Below are positions 45,049 to 53,713 of a DNA stretch of 64,000 bases, piece by piece; position 1 is the stretch's first letter, and the number at the start of each line of letters is the position of its first letter. The stretch comes from Thermacetogenium phaeum DSM 12270 (lineage in GTDB: Bacteria; Bacillota; DSM-12270; Thermacetogeniales; Thermacetogeniaceae). A program made the translations under genes and the position numbers. The notes under the pieces were generated by a model. That model was not told the DNA's origin and searched no databases. It saw only the letters and a program-made list of their open reading frames with translations. The stretch spans positions 1,544,001 to 1,608,000 of the forward strand of contig NC_018870.1 of NCBI RefSeq assembly GCF_000305935.1. The letters run 5' to 3'.

Positions 45049-45303
45049 TTAAGAATGAGGCATCGGCACCGGGTTAGGCGCGTACTTCCCACAGCCGTAC
45101 TTCTTGGCCTGAACACAGTTGCTGGCAACATTACAGCCGGGGTTATATTTTTGGGTAATCTTCACATAATTAAACCTGCCGAACAGCTGCTTCAGCTCTC
45201 TTTCTCCGCAGTGAGGACAGGCAACTTGCTCCCTTTCCTTGATGCTGACCAACTTCGTAAACTCCTCACCGCACTTTTTACAGGCGAAACTGTAGACCGG
45301 CAT
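45049..45303 (-). CDS. FmdB-family zinc-ribbon protein
   Basis: 84 residues. The zinc ribbon is formed by FACKKCGEEF and CPHCGERELKQLF. Three more cysteines lie in the C-terminal tail (GCNVASNCVQAKKYGCG), beyond the usual ribbon. Family members are presumed regulatory; function unknown. It lies between ispH-rpsA and mobA. Confidence 0.85.
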   Translation of the reverse strand: MPVYSFACKKCGEEFTKLVSIKEREQVACPHCGERELKQLFGRFNYVKITQKYNPGCNVASNCVQAKKYGCGKYAPNPVPMPHS

Positions 45304-45330
45304 TATTACCCCCTCCAGTCTGGCTAAAAA

Positions 45331-47457
45331 TTAATCGGCTCTGGTGAGCAGGTCCCCGAAAACCTCCCCCAAATTAACACCGACTCCCGCACTGGCCGGC
45401 TGAGACTTCTCTTCTTCTTGCGTGTTCCCCCTCGGTTCGTTTTTATCAGAACGGGCATCTTTAATGCTCAAACTGATCCTCTGGTCCTGCTTGTTAATGT
45501 CCAGTATCTTTACCTGTATCTGTTCACCGACGGCAACGATATCCTCCGGTTTTTCAACATGATAGTCCGCCATGCGGGAAATGTGGACTAAACCCTCCAC
45601 ACCGGGCTCGAGTTCCACGAAAGCCCCAAAAGAGACCAGGCGAACGACCGTGCCGGTAACGATCTCCCCTACCTGGTAGCGTTCATCCACCGTATCCCAC
45701 GGGTTGCCCTGTACCTGTTTGAGGCTGAGGGAAATCCTTTTTCTCTCCTTGTCCACGGAAAGCACATAAACCTCAATCTCGTCCCCTTCCTGAACGACAT
45801 CCGAAGGATGTTTAACGCGCCCCCAGGAAAGCTCGGATATATGCAGCAAGCCGTCAACCCCTCCGAGATCCACAAAGGCACCAAAATTGGTTAAGTGCCG
45901 GACCGTACCCTTTCTTATCTGGTCTGGCTCGATGGTTTCCCAAAGTCTTCTCTGGGCCTCCAGATGCTCTTCCTGTAATATCGCTTTTTGGGAAAGCACA
46001 ACCTTTGCTTTATTGCGATCAAACTCGATAACCCGCAACCGCAGGGTCTTACCAAGGTACTTTTCCAGGTCTCCGACATAACCGCGCTCGATGAGGGATG
46101 CCGGTACAAATCCCCGAATTCCGAGGACATCAACGAGGAGCCCACCCTTTACCACACGGACAACTTCTCCCGCCAGCTCTGTTTTCTCAGCCAGCGCCTT
46201 TTCGAGAAAATCCAGAGCTTTAATGCGATCCGCCCGCTTCTTGGAGAGAAGGAGTTGCCCTTCGTCATTATCCACGCGCAAGACGTAGACATCAAGGACA
46301 TCCCCCACTTTGATCTCCTCTATTGGATTGCCGGTGTTTTTCAACGACAACTCCTGGCGGGGGATAACTCCCTCCGATTTGCCTCCGATGTCCAGCAGAA
46401 CCTCATCATCGCGCACCTGCACAACCGAACCGCTGATGATGTCCCCTTGTTGGATCTGGCGGGGAGTTCCCAAATCCAGGTTCATCATCTCCTCCTGCCC
46501 CGGCTCATGTTGTTCCTGGCCGGTAGGGGGATTTTCCTCGGTTGCGCTTTGCGGGGTGGTATCGCTGACAGCCTCTACCTCGCCCCCTTGTGCTTTTTCC
46601 ATCTCTTCGTCAAACATCGCCATACTTTCAATAACCTCCTCAATTATCCAATCTGGGGTCGAGGCCCCAGCAGTTACCCCGATCAGGTGCGCGCCCCGCA
46701 CCAACTCCATATCCACATTCGCCTTTAAATCCGCAACACTTTCTATATGATAGGTTCTGGTAAACCTGCGGCAGATTTCGGCCAGCTGATTGGTATTGGC
46801 GCTGTCTCTACCACCTATGACGATCATCACATCTGCCCGTTGTGCAATCGCTGCTGCCTCCTCTTGACGAGCCTGGCTGGCGTGGCAGATCGTGTCGAAT
46901 ACTCGCAACTCCTGAGTCTTTCCCAACAAAGACCTGGCAACAGCAAAATAATGAGAGCGGTTCTGGGTGGTCTGGGCAAGTAGACCGACCTTAGCAGTAA
47001 CTTTAAGGGAGTTTAAATCCTCCATCCCCTGTACCACGATCGCCCCTGCCCCTGCCCAACCGAGGATCCCTCGAACCTCAGGGTGATCGACCTGCCCCAC
47101 AATCACCACCAGATAACCTTCACGGACCAGCTCTGCTGCTTGGTTCTGAATTCTTCGAACGAAGGGACAGGTTGCGTCAATGATCTCAATCCCTTGTTCC
47201 TGCGCCTGTTGAAAGACCTCGGGGGCGGCTCCGTGCGACCTGATGATAACCGGCCTTCCCGCCGCCTTGCCCAGGTCGTCAATGATTTCAACCCCTTTTT
47301 TCCGTAGGGAATCCACGACCTGAGGATTATGGATAAGGGGGCCGAAGGAACATATCTGGCAACCATCAAGCAGCGCCTTTTCGACGAGATCGAGAGCTCT
47401 TCTCACCCCAAAGCAAAAGCCAGCGCTTTTGGCACGAATAATTTTCCCTTCGCTCAT
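45331..47457 (-). CDS. ispH-rpsA: IspH (HMB-PP reductase) fused to ribosomal protein S1
   Basis: 708 residues. Residues 1 to about 285 are IspH: KSAGFCFGVRRALDLVE, IRSHGAAPEV, DATCPFVRRIQ and GVTAGASTPDWIIEEVIE, with the three cluster cysteines. It makes IPP/DMAPP. An acidic linker (about 290-335) leads to four S1 RNA-binding repeats (for example GVIPRQELS, GFVPASLIERG, GLLHISELSWGRV, GLVHISRMADY). This fusion is known in many Clostridia. The ATG overlaps the plsC stop by four bases. Confidence 0.95.
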   Translation of the reverse strand: MSEGKIIRAKSAGFCFGVRRALDLVEKALLDGCQICSFGPLIHNPQVVDSLRKKGVEIIDDLGKAAGRPVIIRSHGAAPEVFQQAQEQGIEIIDATCPFVRRIQNQAAELVREGYLVVIVGQVDHPEVRGILGWAGAGAIVVQGMEDLNSLKVTAKVGLLAQTTQNRSHYFAVARSLLGKTQELRVFDTICHASQARQEEAAAIAQRADVMIVIGGRDSANTNQLAEICRRFTRTYHIESVADLKANVDMELVRGAHLIGVTAGASTPDWIIEEVIESMAMFDEEMEKAQGGEVEAVSDTTPQSATEENPPTGQEQHEPGQEEMMNLDLGTPRQIQQGDIISGSVVQVRDDEVLLDIGGKSEGVIPRQELSLKNTGNPIEEIKVGDVLDVYVLRVDNDEGQLLLSKKRADRIKALDFLEKALAEKTELAGEVVRVVKGGLLVDVLGIRGFVPASLIERGYVGDLEKYLGKTLRLRVIEFDRNKAKVVLSQKAILQEEHLEAQRRLWETIEPDQIRKGTVRHLTNFGAFVDLGGVDGLLHISELSWGRVKHPSDVVQEGDEIEVYVLSVDKERKRISLSLKQVQGNPWDTVDERYQVGEIVTGTVVRLVSFGAFVELEPGVEGLVHISRMADYHVEKPEDIVAVGEQIQVKILDINKQDQRISLSIKDARSDKNEPRGNTQEEEKSQPASAGVGVNLGEVFGDLLTRAD

Positions 47458-48104
47458 CCTATCCCTTTCTTCTCTTTTATAGTGTTTTCGGCAGGCGAGA
47501 AAAGATTCCTGCTAATTTGAGCCGAAGAACTAAATAATTCTCGAATCTTTTCCATCATCAAAAAGGCAACCTGCTGGTAGTCCCGCCTGTCTTGCCCCCT
47601 CAGATCCAGAAGGGGGCCAATTCTAACCCGAAATTTCCTGAAACAACCCCGGCTGAAGATGTGATCGGTTCCCAGAAGAGCCACCGGGCAGACAGGGGCT
47701 CCGCTCTTCAAGGCAAGGTAGGCGGCACCTGAGTTCGGCGCAAGGAGTTCACCCGACTTACTGCGCGTCCCTTCCGGAAAAATGCAAACAACCTTGCCGT
47801 TTTCCAACAGCTCCAGAGCCCTCCTGATGGCAGCCCGATCGACCCGTTGGCGGTCAACGGGGAAAGCTCCGAGTGCCTTAATGATTAAAGAAAGAACCGG
47901 TATCTTAAAAAGTTCTTGCTTGGCCATAAAGTGCACTTGACGCTTCAAGGCACTTCCTACGACTATCGGGTCCCAGTTGCTGATGTGATTGGCAATGATA
48001 AGAACAGGGCCTTTCTCCGGTACGTTCTGCAATCCTTCGATCTCCCACCGGCAAAGGAAAGTAAACAAGATGCGGAAAAGACCGCGACAGAGTCGATAAA
48101 ACAT
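47454..48104 (-). CDS. plsC: 1-acyl-sn-glycerol-3-phosphate acyltransferase
   Basis: 216 residues. The catalytic NHISNWDP block (HX4D) is followed by FPEGTRSKSGELL and PVCPVALLGTDHI. It acylates lysophosphatidic acid. One N-terminal membrane-associated segment is present. The cmk-plsC-ispH order is a common clostridial cluster. Confidence 0.94.
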   Translation of the reverse strand: MFYRLCRGLFRILFTFLCRWEIEGLQNVPEKGPVLIIANHISNWDPIVVGSALKRQVHFMAKQELFKIPVLSLIIKALGAFPVDRQRVDRAAIRRALELLENGKVVCIFPEGTRSKSGELLAPNSGAAYLALKSGAPVCPVALLGTDHIFSRGCFRKFRVRIGPLLDLRGQDRRDYQQVAFLMMEKIRELFSSSAQISRNLFSPAENTIKEKKGIG

Positions 48105-48108
48105 AAAG

Positions 48109-48792
48109 CTATACCCCTCGACAAATCCTCAGCATTTTGGCGACCACCTCTTCCACCGTCAGGCTGGTACAATCGATTACCACAGCATCAGATGCCGGCT
48201 TCAAAGGAGCAATTTCTCTCTTGAGATCCATTTCGTCACGATAATTCATTTCCCGCCGTAATTCCTCTTTTGTAAAATGCCGGCCGTCGGCGAGCAGTTC
48301 TTTTTCCCGGCGCGCCAGCCTGACGTCAGGGGCGGCGGTCAGAAAGAACTTATATTCACTATCGGGCAAAACGACGGTACCGATATCCCGTCCTTCCATC
48401 ACCACCCCTCCCTTGCGGGCAAAAAGGCGCTGACAGCGAACAAGGTGTTCGCGCACTCCGCGAAGGGCTGCGATCTCAGCCACCCTTCGAGAAACTTCGG
48501 GCTCCCGCAGGTAAGGCGTAACTTCCTCCCCATTGCACCAGAGATCGACCACACCCTTCGGCAGGAAACGGACAAGGGAAAATCGAAGTCCTTGAGTGAA
48601 GGCGGTGACGGCCGACTCGTCGGCCGGGTCAATCCCGGATTTAAGCACGAGATATGTTACGGCCCGATACATGGCACCCGTATCCACATACAGTAACCCC
48701 AGTTTTTGCGCCAGTTTTCTGGCAACAGTGCTCTTTCCGGAACCGGCAGGCCCGTCGATGGCAATATTAAAACCAGGAGGCACTTCTTTCAC
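48109..48792 (-). CDS. cmk: Cytidylate kinase
   Basis: 227 residues. The P-loop is IAIDGPAGSGKSTVARKLA; YVDTGAMYRAVTYLV binds CMP, and VVMEGRDIGTVVLPDSEYKFFLTA is conserved. It phosphorylates CMP and dCMP. Confidence 0.96.
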   Translation of the reverse strand: MKEVPPGFNIAIDGPAGSGKSTVARKLAQKLGLLYVDTGAMYRAVTYLVLKSGIDPADESAVTAFTQGLRFSLVRFLPKGVVDLWCNGEEVTPYLREPEVSRRVAEIAALRGVREHLVRCQRLFARKGGVVMEGRDIGTVVLPDSEYKFFLTAAPDVRLARREKELLADGRHFTKEELRREMNYRDEMDLKREIAPLKPASDAVVIDCTSLTVEEVVAKMLRICRGV

Positions 48793-48827
48793 TCCCGTCT
48801 CATTCTAACACAAGATGATCCGCGTGA

Positions 48828-50132
48828 CTAGCTTTCCGTTTCTACCACCGCACCCAGCGATCTCAAGAGTGTGGCAAAACCGGGAAAAGAAACATCGACA
48901 CAGTCACAGTCCTCTATCGTTGTTTCCCCTCCAGCTAACAGCCCCGCCACCGCTAAAGCCATGGCAATCCTGTGGTCCCCCCAGGAATGCACCCGGGCAC
49001 CTTTTAGAGCTCCTTTACCTTCTATCACCAAACCGTCAGGTCTTTCCTCCAGGCATGCTCCCATTTTCCCCAGTTCGCGGGCAATGGCCTGCAACCGGTC
49101 GGTCTCTTTAAAACGCAGCTCTTCGGCATTCCTGATCTCGGTTTTGCCCTCTGCCGCCGCTGCTGCAACGGCCAGAACGGGAATCTCATCGATCACCCGC
49201 GGCAGAAGAGCGCCCTCAATAATAGTTCCGCAAAGGCCGTGAGACCGGACCCTGAGGTCGGCTACCGGCTCTCCATTCCAGTCCCGCCGGTTGGTGACTT
49301 CGATCTGAGCCCCCATCCTCTCCATCACCTCGAGAATCCCAATGCGGGTTGGATTGATTCCCACATCTTCGATCACGACCTCACAATCAGGCAAAATGCT
49401 GGCCGCCACGATCACAAACGCCGCTGCCGAAATGTCCCCGGGCACCCGGATCCGTCTGCCCTGTAGGGGCTGACCCCCCTGCAGGCGCACAGCAAGTCCA
49501 TCGACTTCGATTAGAGCACCGAACGACTTCAGCATTCTTTCGGTATGATCCCTGCTTTTCTGAGGTTGGATCACGCAGGTCGTTCCAGGCGCGTTCAAAC
49601 CCGCCAAGAGAATTGCCGATTTCACCTGGGCGCTAGCTACAGGAAGATTGTAAGCGATCGGCTTTAAGGAGGAGCACCCTTTAACGGCCAGAGGTGCCCT
49701 GGTATCACCGGCGCGCCCATGAATTTCCGCCCCCATCATGACCAGAGGCTTGACAACGCGGCCCATCGGACGACCACGCAAAGAACGATCCCCCGTTAAT
49801 ACCGCAAAAAAGTCCTGGCCGGAGAGGGCACCAAGCAGCAGCCGCATGGTGGTTCCTGAGTTGCCGGCATCCAGAATGTCCTCCGGTTCCTTCAACCCCT
49901 TGAGCCCGCATCCCTTGACGCGGACCCCATTCTCTGTGCAGGTAACCTGCACTCCCAAAGACTCCAGGCAGCGCAGAGTGCTCAAACAATCGGCGCCAAA
50001 AAGATAATTGTCGATCTCGGTAGTCCCCTCGGCCAGCGCCCCGATTATGGCAGCACGATGAGAAATAGACTTATCCCCGGGAACCTTGCAGGTACCTGTA
50101 AGCCCCCGGCATGGCAAAACCCTGAGATTCAT
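48828..50132 (-). CDS. aroA: 3-phosphoshikimate 1-carboxyvinyltransferase (EPSP synthase)
   Basis: 434 residues. CKVPGDKSISHRAAIIGALAEG, DAGNSGTTMRLLLGALSG and IDEIPVLAVAAAAAEGKT are the family motifs. ATG 50132 has AAGGAGG 9 bases upstream. The open frame up to 50357 overlaps aroF and has no family similarity. It lies 14 bases after aroF. Confidence 0.96.
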   Translation of the reverse strand: MNLRVLPCRGLTGTCKVPGDKSISHRAAIIGALAEGTTEIDNYLFGADCLSTLRCLESLGVQVTCTENGVRVKGCGLKGLKEPEDILDAGNSGTTMRLLLGALSGQDFFAVLTGDRSLRGRPMGRVVKPLVMMGAEIHGRAGDTRAPLAVKGCSSLKPIAYNLPVASAQVKSAILLAGLNAPGTTCVIQPQKSRDHTERMLKSFGALIEVDGLAVRLQGGQPLQGRRIRVPGDISAAAFVIVAASILPDCEVVIEDVGINPTRIGILEVMERMGAQIEVTNRRDWNGEPVADLRVRSHGLCGTIIEGALLPRVIDEIPVLAVAAAAAEGKTEIRNAEELRFKETDRLQAIARELGKMGACLEERPDGLVIEGKGALKGARVHSWGDHRIAMALAVAGLLAGGETTIEDCDCVDVSFPGFATLLRSLGAVVETES

Positions 50133-50146
50133 CTGCGGGCACCTCC

Positions 50147-51184
50147 TTATAAACCGGCTGCGAGGCAGTTGGGCAGGCACCTGTCCACCGCTTCGGCAAC
50201 TTTTTTGACTTCCCCGACGAGAGCCCGGAAATTCTCCGGTGTCAGGGACTGCTGTCCGTCTGAAAGAGCATCGCAAGGGGATGGGTGAACTTCCAGCAAC
50301 AATCCATCCGCACCCGCCGCCACGGCGGCTTTGGACATCGGAGGAACAAGCCACCATTTTCCCGTACCGTGGCTGGGATCGACAAACACCGGGAGATGAG
50401 AAAGGCGTTGGAGAACAGGAACAGCGCTCAAATCAAGGGTATTTCTGGTGAACCTCTCAAAGGTTTTAACTCCACGTTCACACAAGATAACCTTGCTGTT
50501 CCCTCCCAACAGGAGATATTCCGCAGCCATTAACCATTCCTCAATCTCCGCTGCCGGGCCGCGCTTGAGCAGAATCGGCTTGTCAACACTTGCAACCTCC
50601 CGCAGCAGAGGAAAGTTCTGCATATTGCGGGCTCCGATCTGCAGAATATCGGCGCAAGAGGCTACCAACGGCACAAGACGAGGATCCATCACCTCTGTAA
50701 CGATCAGAAGGCCGGTTTGAGCACGGGCCTCATGTAGAATTGCCAGCCCTTCTTCAGCAAGGCCCTGAAAAGAATAGGGAGAGGTGCGGGGTTTGTAAAC
50801 ACCACCCCTTAAAAACGTAGCTCCCGCCTCTTTTACTGCATGGGCAATCTCCAGAAACTGAACCTTATCCTCAACAGCACAGGGCCCGGCAATCAGATGA
50901 ATCTCCTTACCTCCAATAACCTGATCCCCCATCCTGATCAGGGTGTCTTCCCGTTTAAATTCCCGGCTTACGAGCTTGAAAGGAGGGAGGGGGGAGATCA
51001 CCTTTTCTACACCAGGCATAATCTCGAGGGCCATATCCAAAATCTGAGGGCCGTCGCCGAACGCTTCAATAATAAAACCCCTGTTACCGCGAAAAAGACG
51101 TACGGTTAAACCTTTCTTGAGCAGTTTCGACCGTACGGCTTCCACTTCCTTCTCCGTTGCCTGGGGACTCATTACTACGATCAA
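50147..51184 (-). CDS. aroF: 3-deoxy-7-phosphoheptulonate synthase (DAHP synthase, AroA/KDPS-type with N-terminal ferredoxin-like domain)
   Basis: 345 residues. An N-terminal regulatory ferredoxin-like part (about 1-70) precedes the barrel, with [40 protein letters not shown] and [12 protein letters not shown]. It is the first step of the shikimate pathway. TTG 51184 follows AGGGGG and fits better than 51217, which lies in the leader hairpin's T tract. It heads an operon of seven genes. Confidence 0.93.
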   Translation of the reverse strand: MIVVMSPQATEKEVEAVRSKLLKKGLTVRLFRGNRGFIIEAFGDGPQILDMALEIMPGVEKVISPLPPFKLVSREFKREDTLIRMGDQVIGGKEIHLIAGPCAVEDKVQFLEIAHAVKEAGATFLRGGVYKPRTSPYSFQGLAEEGLAILHEARAQTGLLIVTEVMDPRLVPLVASCADILQIGARNMQNFPLLREVASVDKPILLKRGPAAEIEEWLMAAEYLLLGGNSKVILCERGVKTFERFTRNTLDLSAVPVLQRLSHLPVFVDPSHGTGKWWLVPPMSKAAVAAGADGLLLEVHPSPCDALSDGQQSLTPENFRALVGEVKKVAEAVDRCLPNCLAAGL

Positions 51185-51221
51185 TCGCCCAACCCCCTCG
51201 CTAAGAAAAAGGAGCAAAAAC

Positions 51222-51247
51222 AGAAAAATACTCCCCGCGGGAGTATC
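51222..51247 (-). terminator. Leader terminator upstream of aroF (possible attenuator)
   Basis: The minus strand reads ATACTCCC-GCG-GGGAGTAT (51247-51229 region) followed by TTTTCTGTTTTTG. It lies between the aroF promoter and the aroF start, about 90 bases after the -10, with no other gene between. A strong terminator inside a 5' leader usually acts as an attenuator. No T-box sequence was seen. Confidence 0.65.
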
Positions 51248-51338
51248 CCCCGAAAGCTCTCCATTCTCTTTCCTGCTCTGACCCGCTTATTCGGTTGCCG
51301 ACCAGTAAACTGCATCTCTTCTGCGCCTTCTTCAGGTT

Positions 51339-51367
51339 ATTTTAACATAACCGGGAAATGAGAGCAA
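51339..51367 (-). promoter_or_regulatory. Promoter of the aroF-mobA operon
   Basis: Minus strand TTGCTC (51367-51362), 17 bases, TGT then TAAAAT (51344-51339). The extended -10 strengthens it. It overlaps the T tract of the ferredoxin terminator. Confidence 0.55.
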
Positions 51368-51405
51368 TAAAATGCTCACAGCTTAAAAAGAACCCCGCTG
51401 TGAGC
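51366..51405 (-). terminator. Intrinsic terminator of the ferredoxin gene
   Basis: A 9-bp stem GCTCACAGC / GCTGTGAGC (51405-51397, 51382-51374) with a 14-base loop is followed by ATTTTATTG on the minus strand. Confidence 0.75.
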
Positions 51406-51439
51406 CAACTTTTTTTGATAACACCCCACTTAATAACTG

Positions 51440-51616
51440 CTATTCAAGGGTGATTGCCTCTTCCGGGCACTCCTCTACACATGTTTCACACTCAGTGCAG
51501 TCATCCGGACGAGCCACCTTAGACTTGTCATCCTCAATTTCAAAAACTTCACTCGGGCAAACATCGGCGCAGGTGCCGCAACCCGTACACTTGTCAAGGT
51601 CTACTTTCGGCGGCAT
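51440..51616 (-). CDS. 2[4Fe-4S] ferredoxin
   Basis: 58 residues. Two cluster motifs, CTGCGTCADVCP and CTECETCVEECP, fit bacterial clostridial-type ferredoxin. The protein is acidic. It would serve as a low-potential electron carrier. ATG 51616 follows GGGGAGAAAAGCC. It lies 89 bases downstream of aroH and has its own terminator. Confidence 0.95.
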   Translation of the reverse strand: MPPKVDLDKCTGCGTCADVCPSEVFEIEDDKSKVARPDDCTECETCVEECPEEAITLE

Positions 51617-51705
51617 TGGCTTTTCTCCCCTCCCTCTTTATGAAAGATTAATGAAAACCATTTTCATAATAACAACGCCCAAAAAGAATTGTCAACCGCT
51701 TTTTT

Positions 51706-52074
51706 TCAAAACAAGTCCGGCCTGAGGGCAACAGCATCTCCTAGATAAACGTGCTTTACATCCTCCTGGGCGCAGGTCAGATAGGCATGTACGAGAACCC
51801 TCACACACCTGGGCAGAGAGCCGGGGACCGCGATTTCCGTCGTACAGAACAAAGGCACCTTTGTCCAACCAAGGGCGCGGGCACCTTCGGCAGGAAAAGC
51901 GGCATTCAAATCAGGTGTAACAGAAAAAATGATACTGATAATCCGCTCCGGCTCCAACAGATTCTCACGAGCTATTTTTTCGAGCAGCTGCCTCGTTGCA
52001 GTAATGATGGCCTCCGGGGTATTCTCGGCAACCGTGACTGCTCCCCGGATACCGCGCACCCAGTACTTTTCCAT
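51706..52074 (-). CDS. aroH: Chorismate mutase (AroH class)
   Basis: 122 residues. VRGIRGAVTVAENTPEAI at the N-terminus and VPGSLPRCVRVLVHAY near the C-terminus are characteristic of the monofunctional AroH trimer. It converts chorismate to prephenate. ATG 52074 is preferred to the GTG at 52083. It is 21 bases after hutP. Confidence 0.94.
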   Translation of the reverse strand: MEKYWVRGIRGAVTVAENTPEAIITATRQLLEKIARENLLEPERIISIIFSVTPDLNAAFPAEGARALGWTKVPLFCTTEIAVPGSLPRCVRVLVHAYLTCAQEDVKHVYLGDAVALRPDLF

Positions 52075-52095
52075 CAAAATCACCCAGAAGATCGC

Positions 52096-52512
52096 CTAAG
52101 ATATGGCCCGGTGCCCCAGACCCACAGCCACCTCATCCAGATGCAAAAGGCCAATCCCAAAAAACACCGCTACGCTGACATGGTCTTGATAGCGGGCAAT
52201 ACCGATCTTTCCTCCCACATTAAACCCCACAGCCTTCATGCTGATCTGGTTGATAGCCTCTCTGGCAGCACCGGCAACGGCCCCTTCTTCGCTATGGGTT
52301 TCTCTGATCACACTTTCCCTTTTGGAGGCGACGACCGCCCGCTCGATGAACTTCTTGACCGAGCTGATGAATTCACCACCACAATCGACGGCTGCCGTCT
52401 TAATACCCTGCTCGAAAAAACGGGTTTTAAGCTCATTCTCTTCTTCCCTGCTTTGGGTAAGAGCCATTTTCAGAGCAACGGCGGCAACCTGCCTGCTTCC
52501 GTAGCCGCTCAC
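52096..52512 (-). CDS. hutP: HutP-family RNA-binding antiterminator-like protein
   Basis: 138 residues. The C-terminal half, with GKIGIARYQDHVSVAVFFG, GLLHLDEVAVGLGHRA, and the earlier SEEGAVAGAAREAINQI match HutP. B. subtilis HutP binds histidine and Mg and opens an RNA terminator. Here no hut genes are nearby; instead the gene lies beside aroH, and aroF with its leader terminator is 900 bases downstream. GTG start after AAGGGGTGATC. Confidence 0.85.
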   Translation of the reverse strand: MSGYGSRQVAAVALKMALTQSREEENELKTRFFEQGIKTAAVDCGGEFISSVKKFIERAVVASKRESVIRETHSEEGAVAGAAREAINQISMKAVGFNVGGKIGIARYQDHVSVAVFFGIGLLHLDEVAVGLGHRAIS

Positions 52513-52527
52513 TCTATGATCACCCCT

Positions 52528-53007
52528 TTAACGCTCAATCCACACCCTTCCCAAACTGACCCGGGAAGCATCGGTTGTCACTCGGTAATCCACAGGAGGC
52601 CAGAGTACCCCCATCGAAACGGCAGTTATCTGAAATACCAGCTGACAGTCATAAGTGCTGCCGTCAATCACGATCTCATCTCCTGAGCACACCTTAAGTG
52701 ATACTTCCCCATCCTGAAAATCGGCAACCTCTCTGCCGTTTACAAGCACAACCGCTCGGGGGAGGGAAAAATAGCTGCACACCCTTATTTTCACCTCTCC
52801 CGTAGCGGTTGGCAGCGAAAAAGCCGCCGCTGATTCCCTCCCGGGCCAGGGAACACCTTCCAGCCTTTCGGCAAAGCTCAAATAGAAACGAACCGGTTCC
52901 TGCGTCAACAAAATCTGCAGGACAATCAGGAAAGAGAAAAAAAGCGCCAGAATAACCTTGAGCTTTTGTTCCCAATACTCCAGGCGGTCAAAGATGCTTT
53001 TCCCCAC
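52528..53007 (-). CDS. Unrecognised membrane-anchored protein
   Basis: 159 residues. One membrane helix (about 17-36) follows a short charged N-terminus. The outer part (37-159) is beta-rich and holds CSYFSLPRAVVLVNG and VCSGDEIVIDGS, with three cysteines in total. No family recognised. GTG 53007 follows CGGAGG. It lies 15 bases before hutP and may share its operon. Confidence 0.65.
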   Translation of the reverse strand: MGKSIFDRLEYWEQKLKVILALFFSFLIVLQILLTQEPVRFYLSFAERLEGVPWPGRESAAAFSLPTATGEVKIRVCSYFSLPRAVVLVNGREVADFQDGEVSLKVCSGDEIVIDGSTYDCQLVFQITAVSMGVLWPPVDYRVTTDASRVSLGRVWIER

Positions 53008-53189
53008 TTTAAACTAACCTCCGTTCTGGGAAAACTGTTTATTAACCATCTTTTACGCAGATACGGAGGTTTTTATGCAGGGACTGCCATCTTTCTCGAG
53101 CACCCAAAGGATCGGCAGCAGGGGCATCTGACTGCTATTTCCGACAGCGCCCTGACCGACAGACGTGCGCCTACCGAGCAACGCAGATT

Positions 53190-53636
53190 TTACTTAGAAT
53201 TCAGGCGCCTTTCCAGGTAAAGGCGGTAATTGCGCAACTCCTCGTTGATTTTATAGATAATCCTCTCAACCTCATGCCTGTCCAGGCTGACCTCATCAGG
53301 GGAAATGACCTCTACTTTACGAAACTCATCCCGCAGGAGGAACGGTATTACATCTTCGATCGTGTCGGCCTCCATAGTGAATTCCACAGGTGCGTAGGCC
53401 ACTTCCCGCCCGCTAGCTTCATCATAGAGCACGTAAATCTCTCCGTTGGTGTCGATCTCCTCAATCCGAACACCTTGCACGGGAATGTTGCGGAGCAGAA
53501 TTGCCCTCTGTTCTCTGATTTCCTCGGCTACATCCTCCCCTTCTCTCCCTCGCGAGAAGAGCCGCCCCTGCTTCCCTTCCCCCCGGTAATCGAAGCGAAC
53601 CCTCAACCGCAGCTTTTTTTCATTGCCATTACTCAT
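53190..53636 (-). CDS. Unrecognised soluble acidic protein
   Basis: 148 residues, rich in charged residues and without signal or membrane segments. Composition and even codon use look like a real protein, but no motif is recognised. In the same frame, one TAG and 17 codons upstream, lies a well-placed ribosome site (see 53643-53696). The 182 bases between this gene and the next hold no gene I can support. Confidence 0.6.
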   Translation of the reverse strand: MSNGNEKKLRLRVRFDYRGEGKQGRLFSRGREGEDVAEEIREQRAILLRNIPVQGVRIEEIDTNGEIYVLYDEASGREVAYAPVEFTMEADTIEDVIPFLLRDEFRKVEVISPDEVSLDRHEVERIIYKINEELRNYRLYLERRLNSK

Positions 53637-53642
53637 AAAAGT

Positions 53643-53696
53643 CTATTCAGCCTCCCCAAATCGTGTACTTTTTCGCCTCAATTCGTCAGCGGGCAT
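53643..53696 (-). CDS. Possible 17-residue leader peptide in frame with the following gene
   Basis: ATG 53696 has GGGAGG 7 bases upstream, the best ribosome site in the area. The frame runs 17 codons (MPADELRRKSTRFGEAE) to TAG 53645-53643, then continues open for two codons to the ATG of the next gene at 53636. It may be a translated leader, or the true N-terminus interrupted by an amber codon. Confidence 0.3.
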   Translation of the reverse strand: MPADELRRKSTRFGEAE

Positions 53697-53713
53697 TAAA
53701 AATCCTCCCGTCA

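Noticed and set aside
48828-50357. Longer aroA frame from 50357
   Set aside because: The extra 75 codons overlap aroF and are low-complexity basic sequence; ATG 50132 has an ideal ribosome site.
51185-51338. T-box riboswitch upstream of aroF
   Set aside because: A terminator is there, but no T-box GGTGG/ACC-type antiterminator sequence and no Stem I pattern were seen; the leader is also too short.
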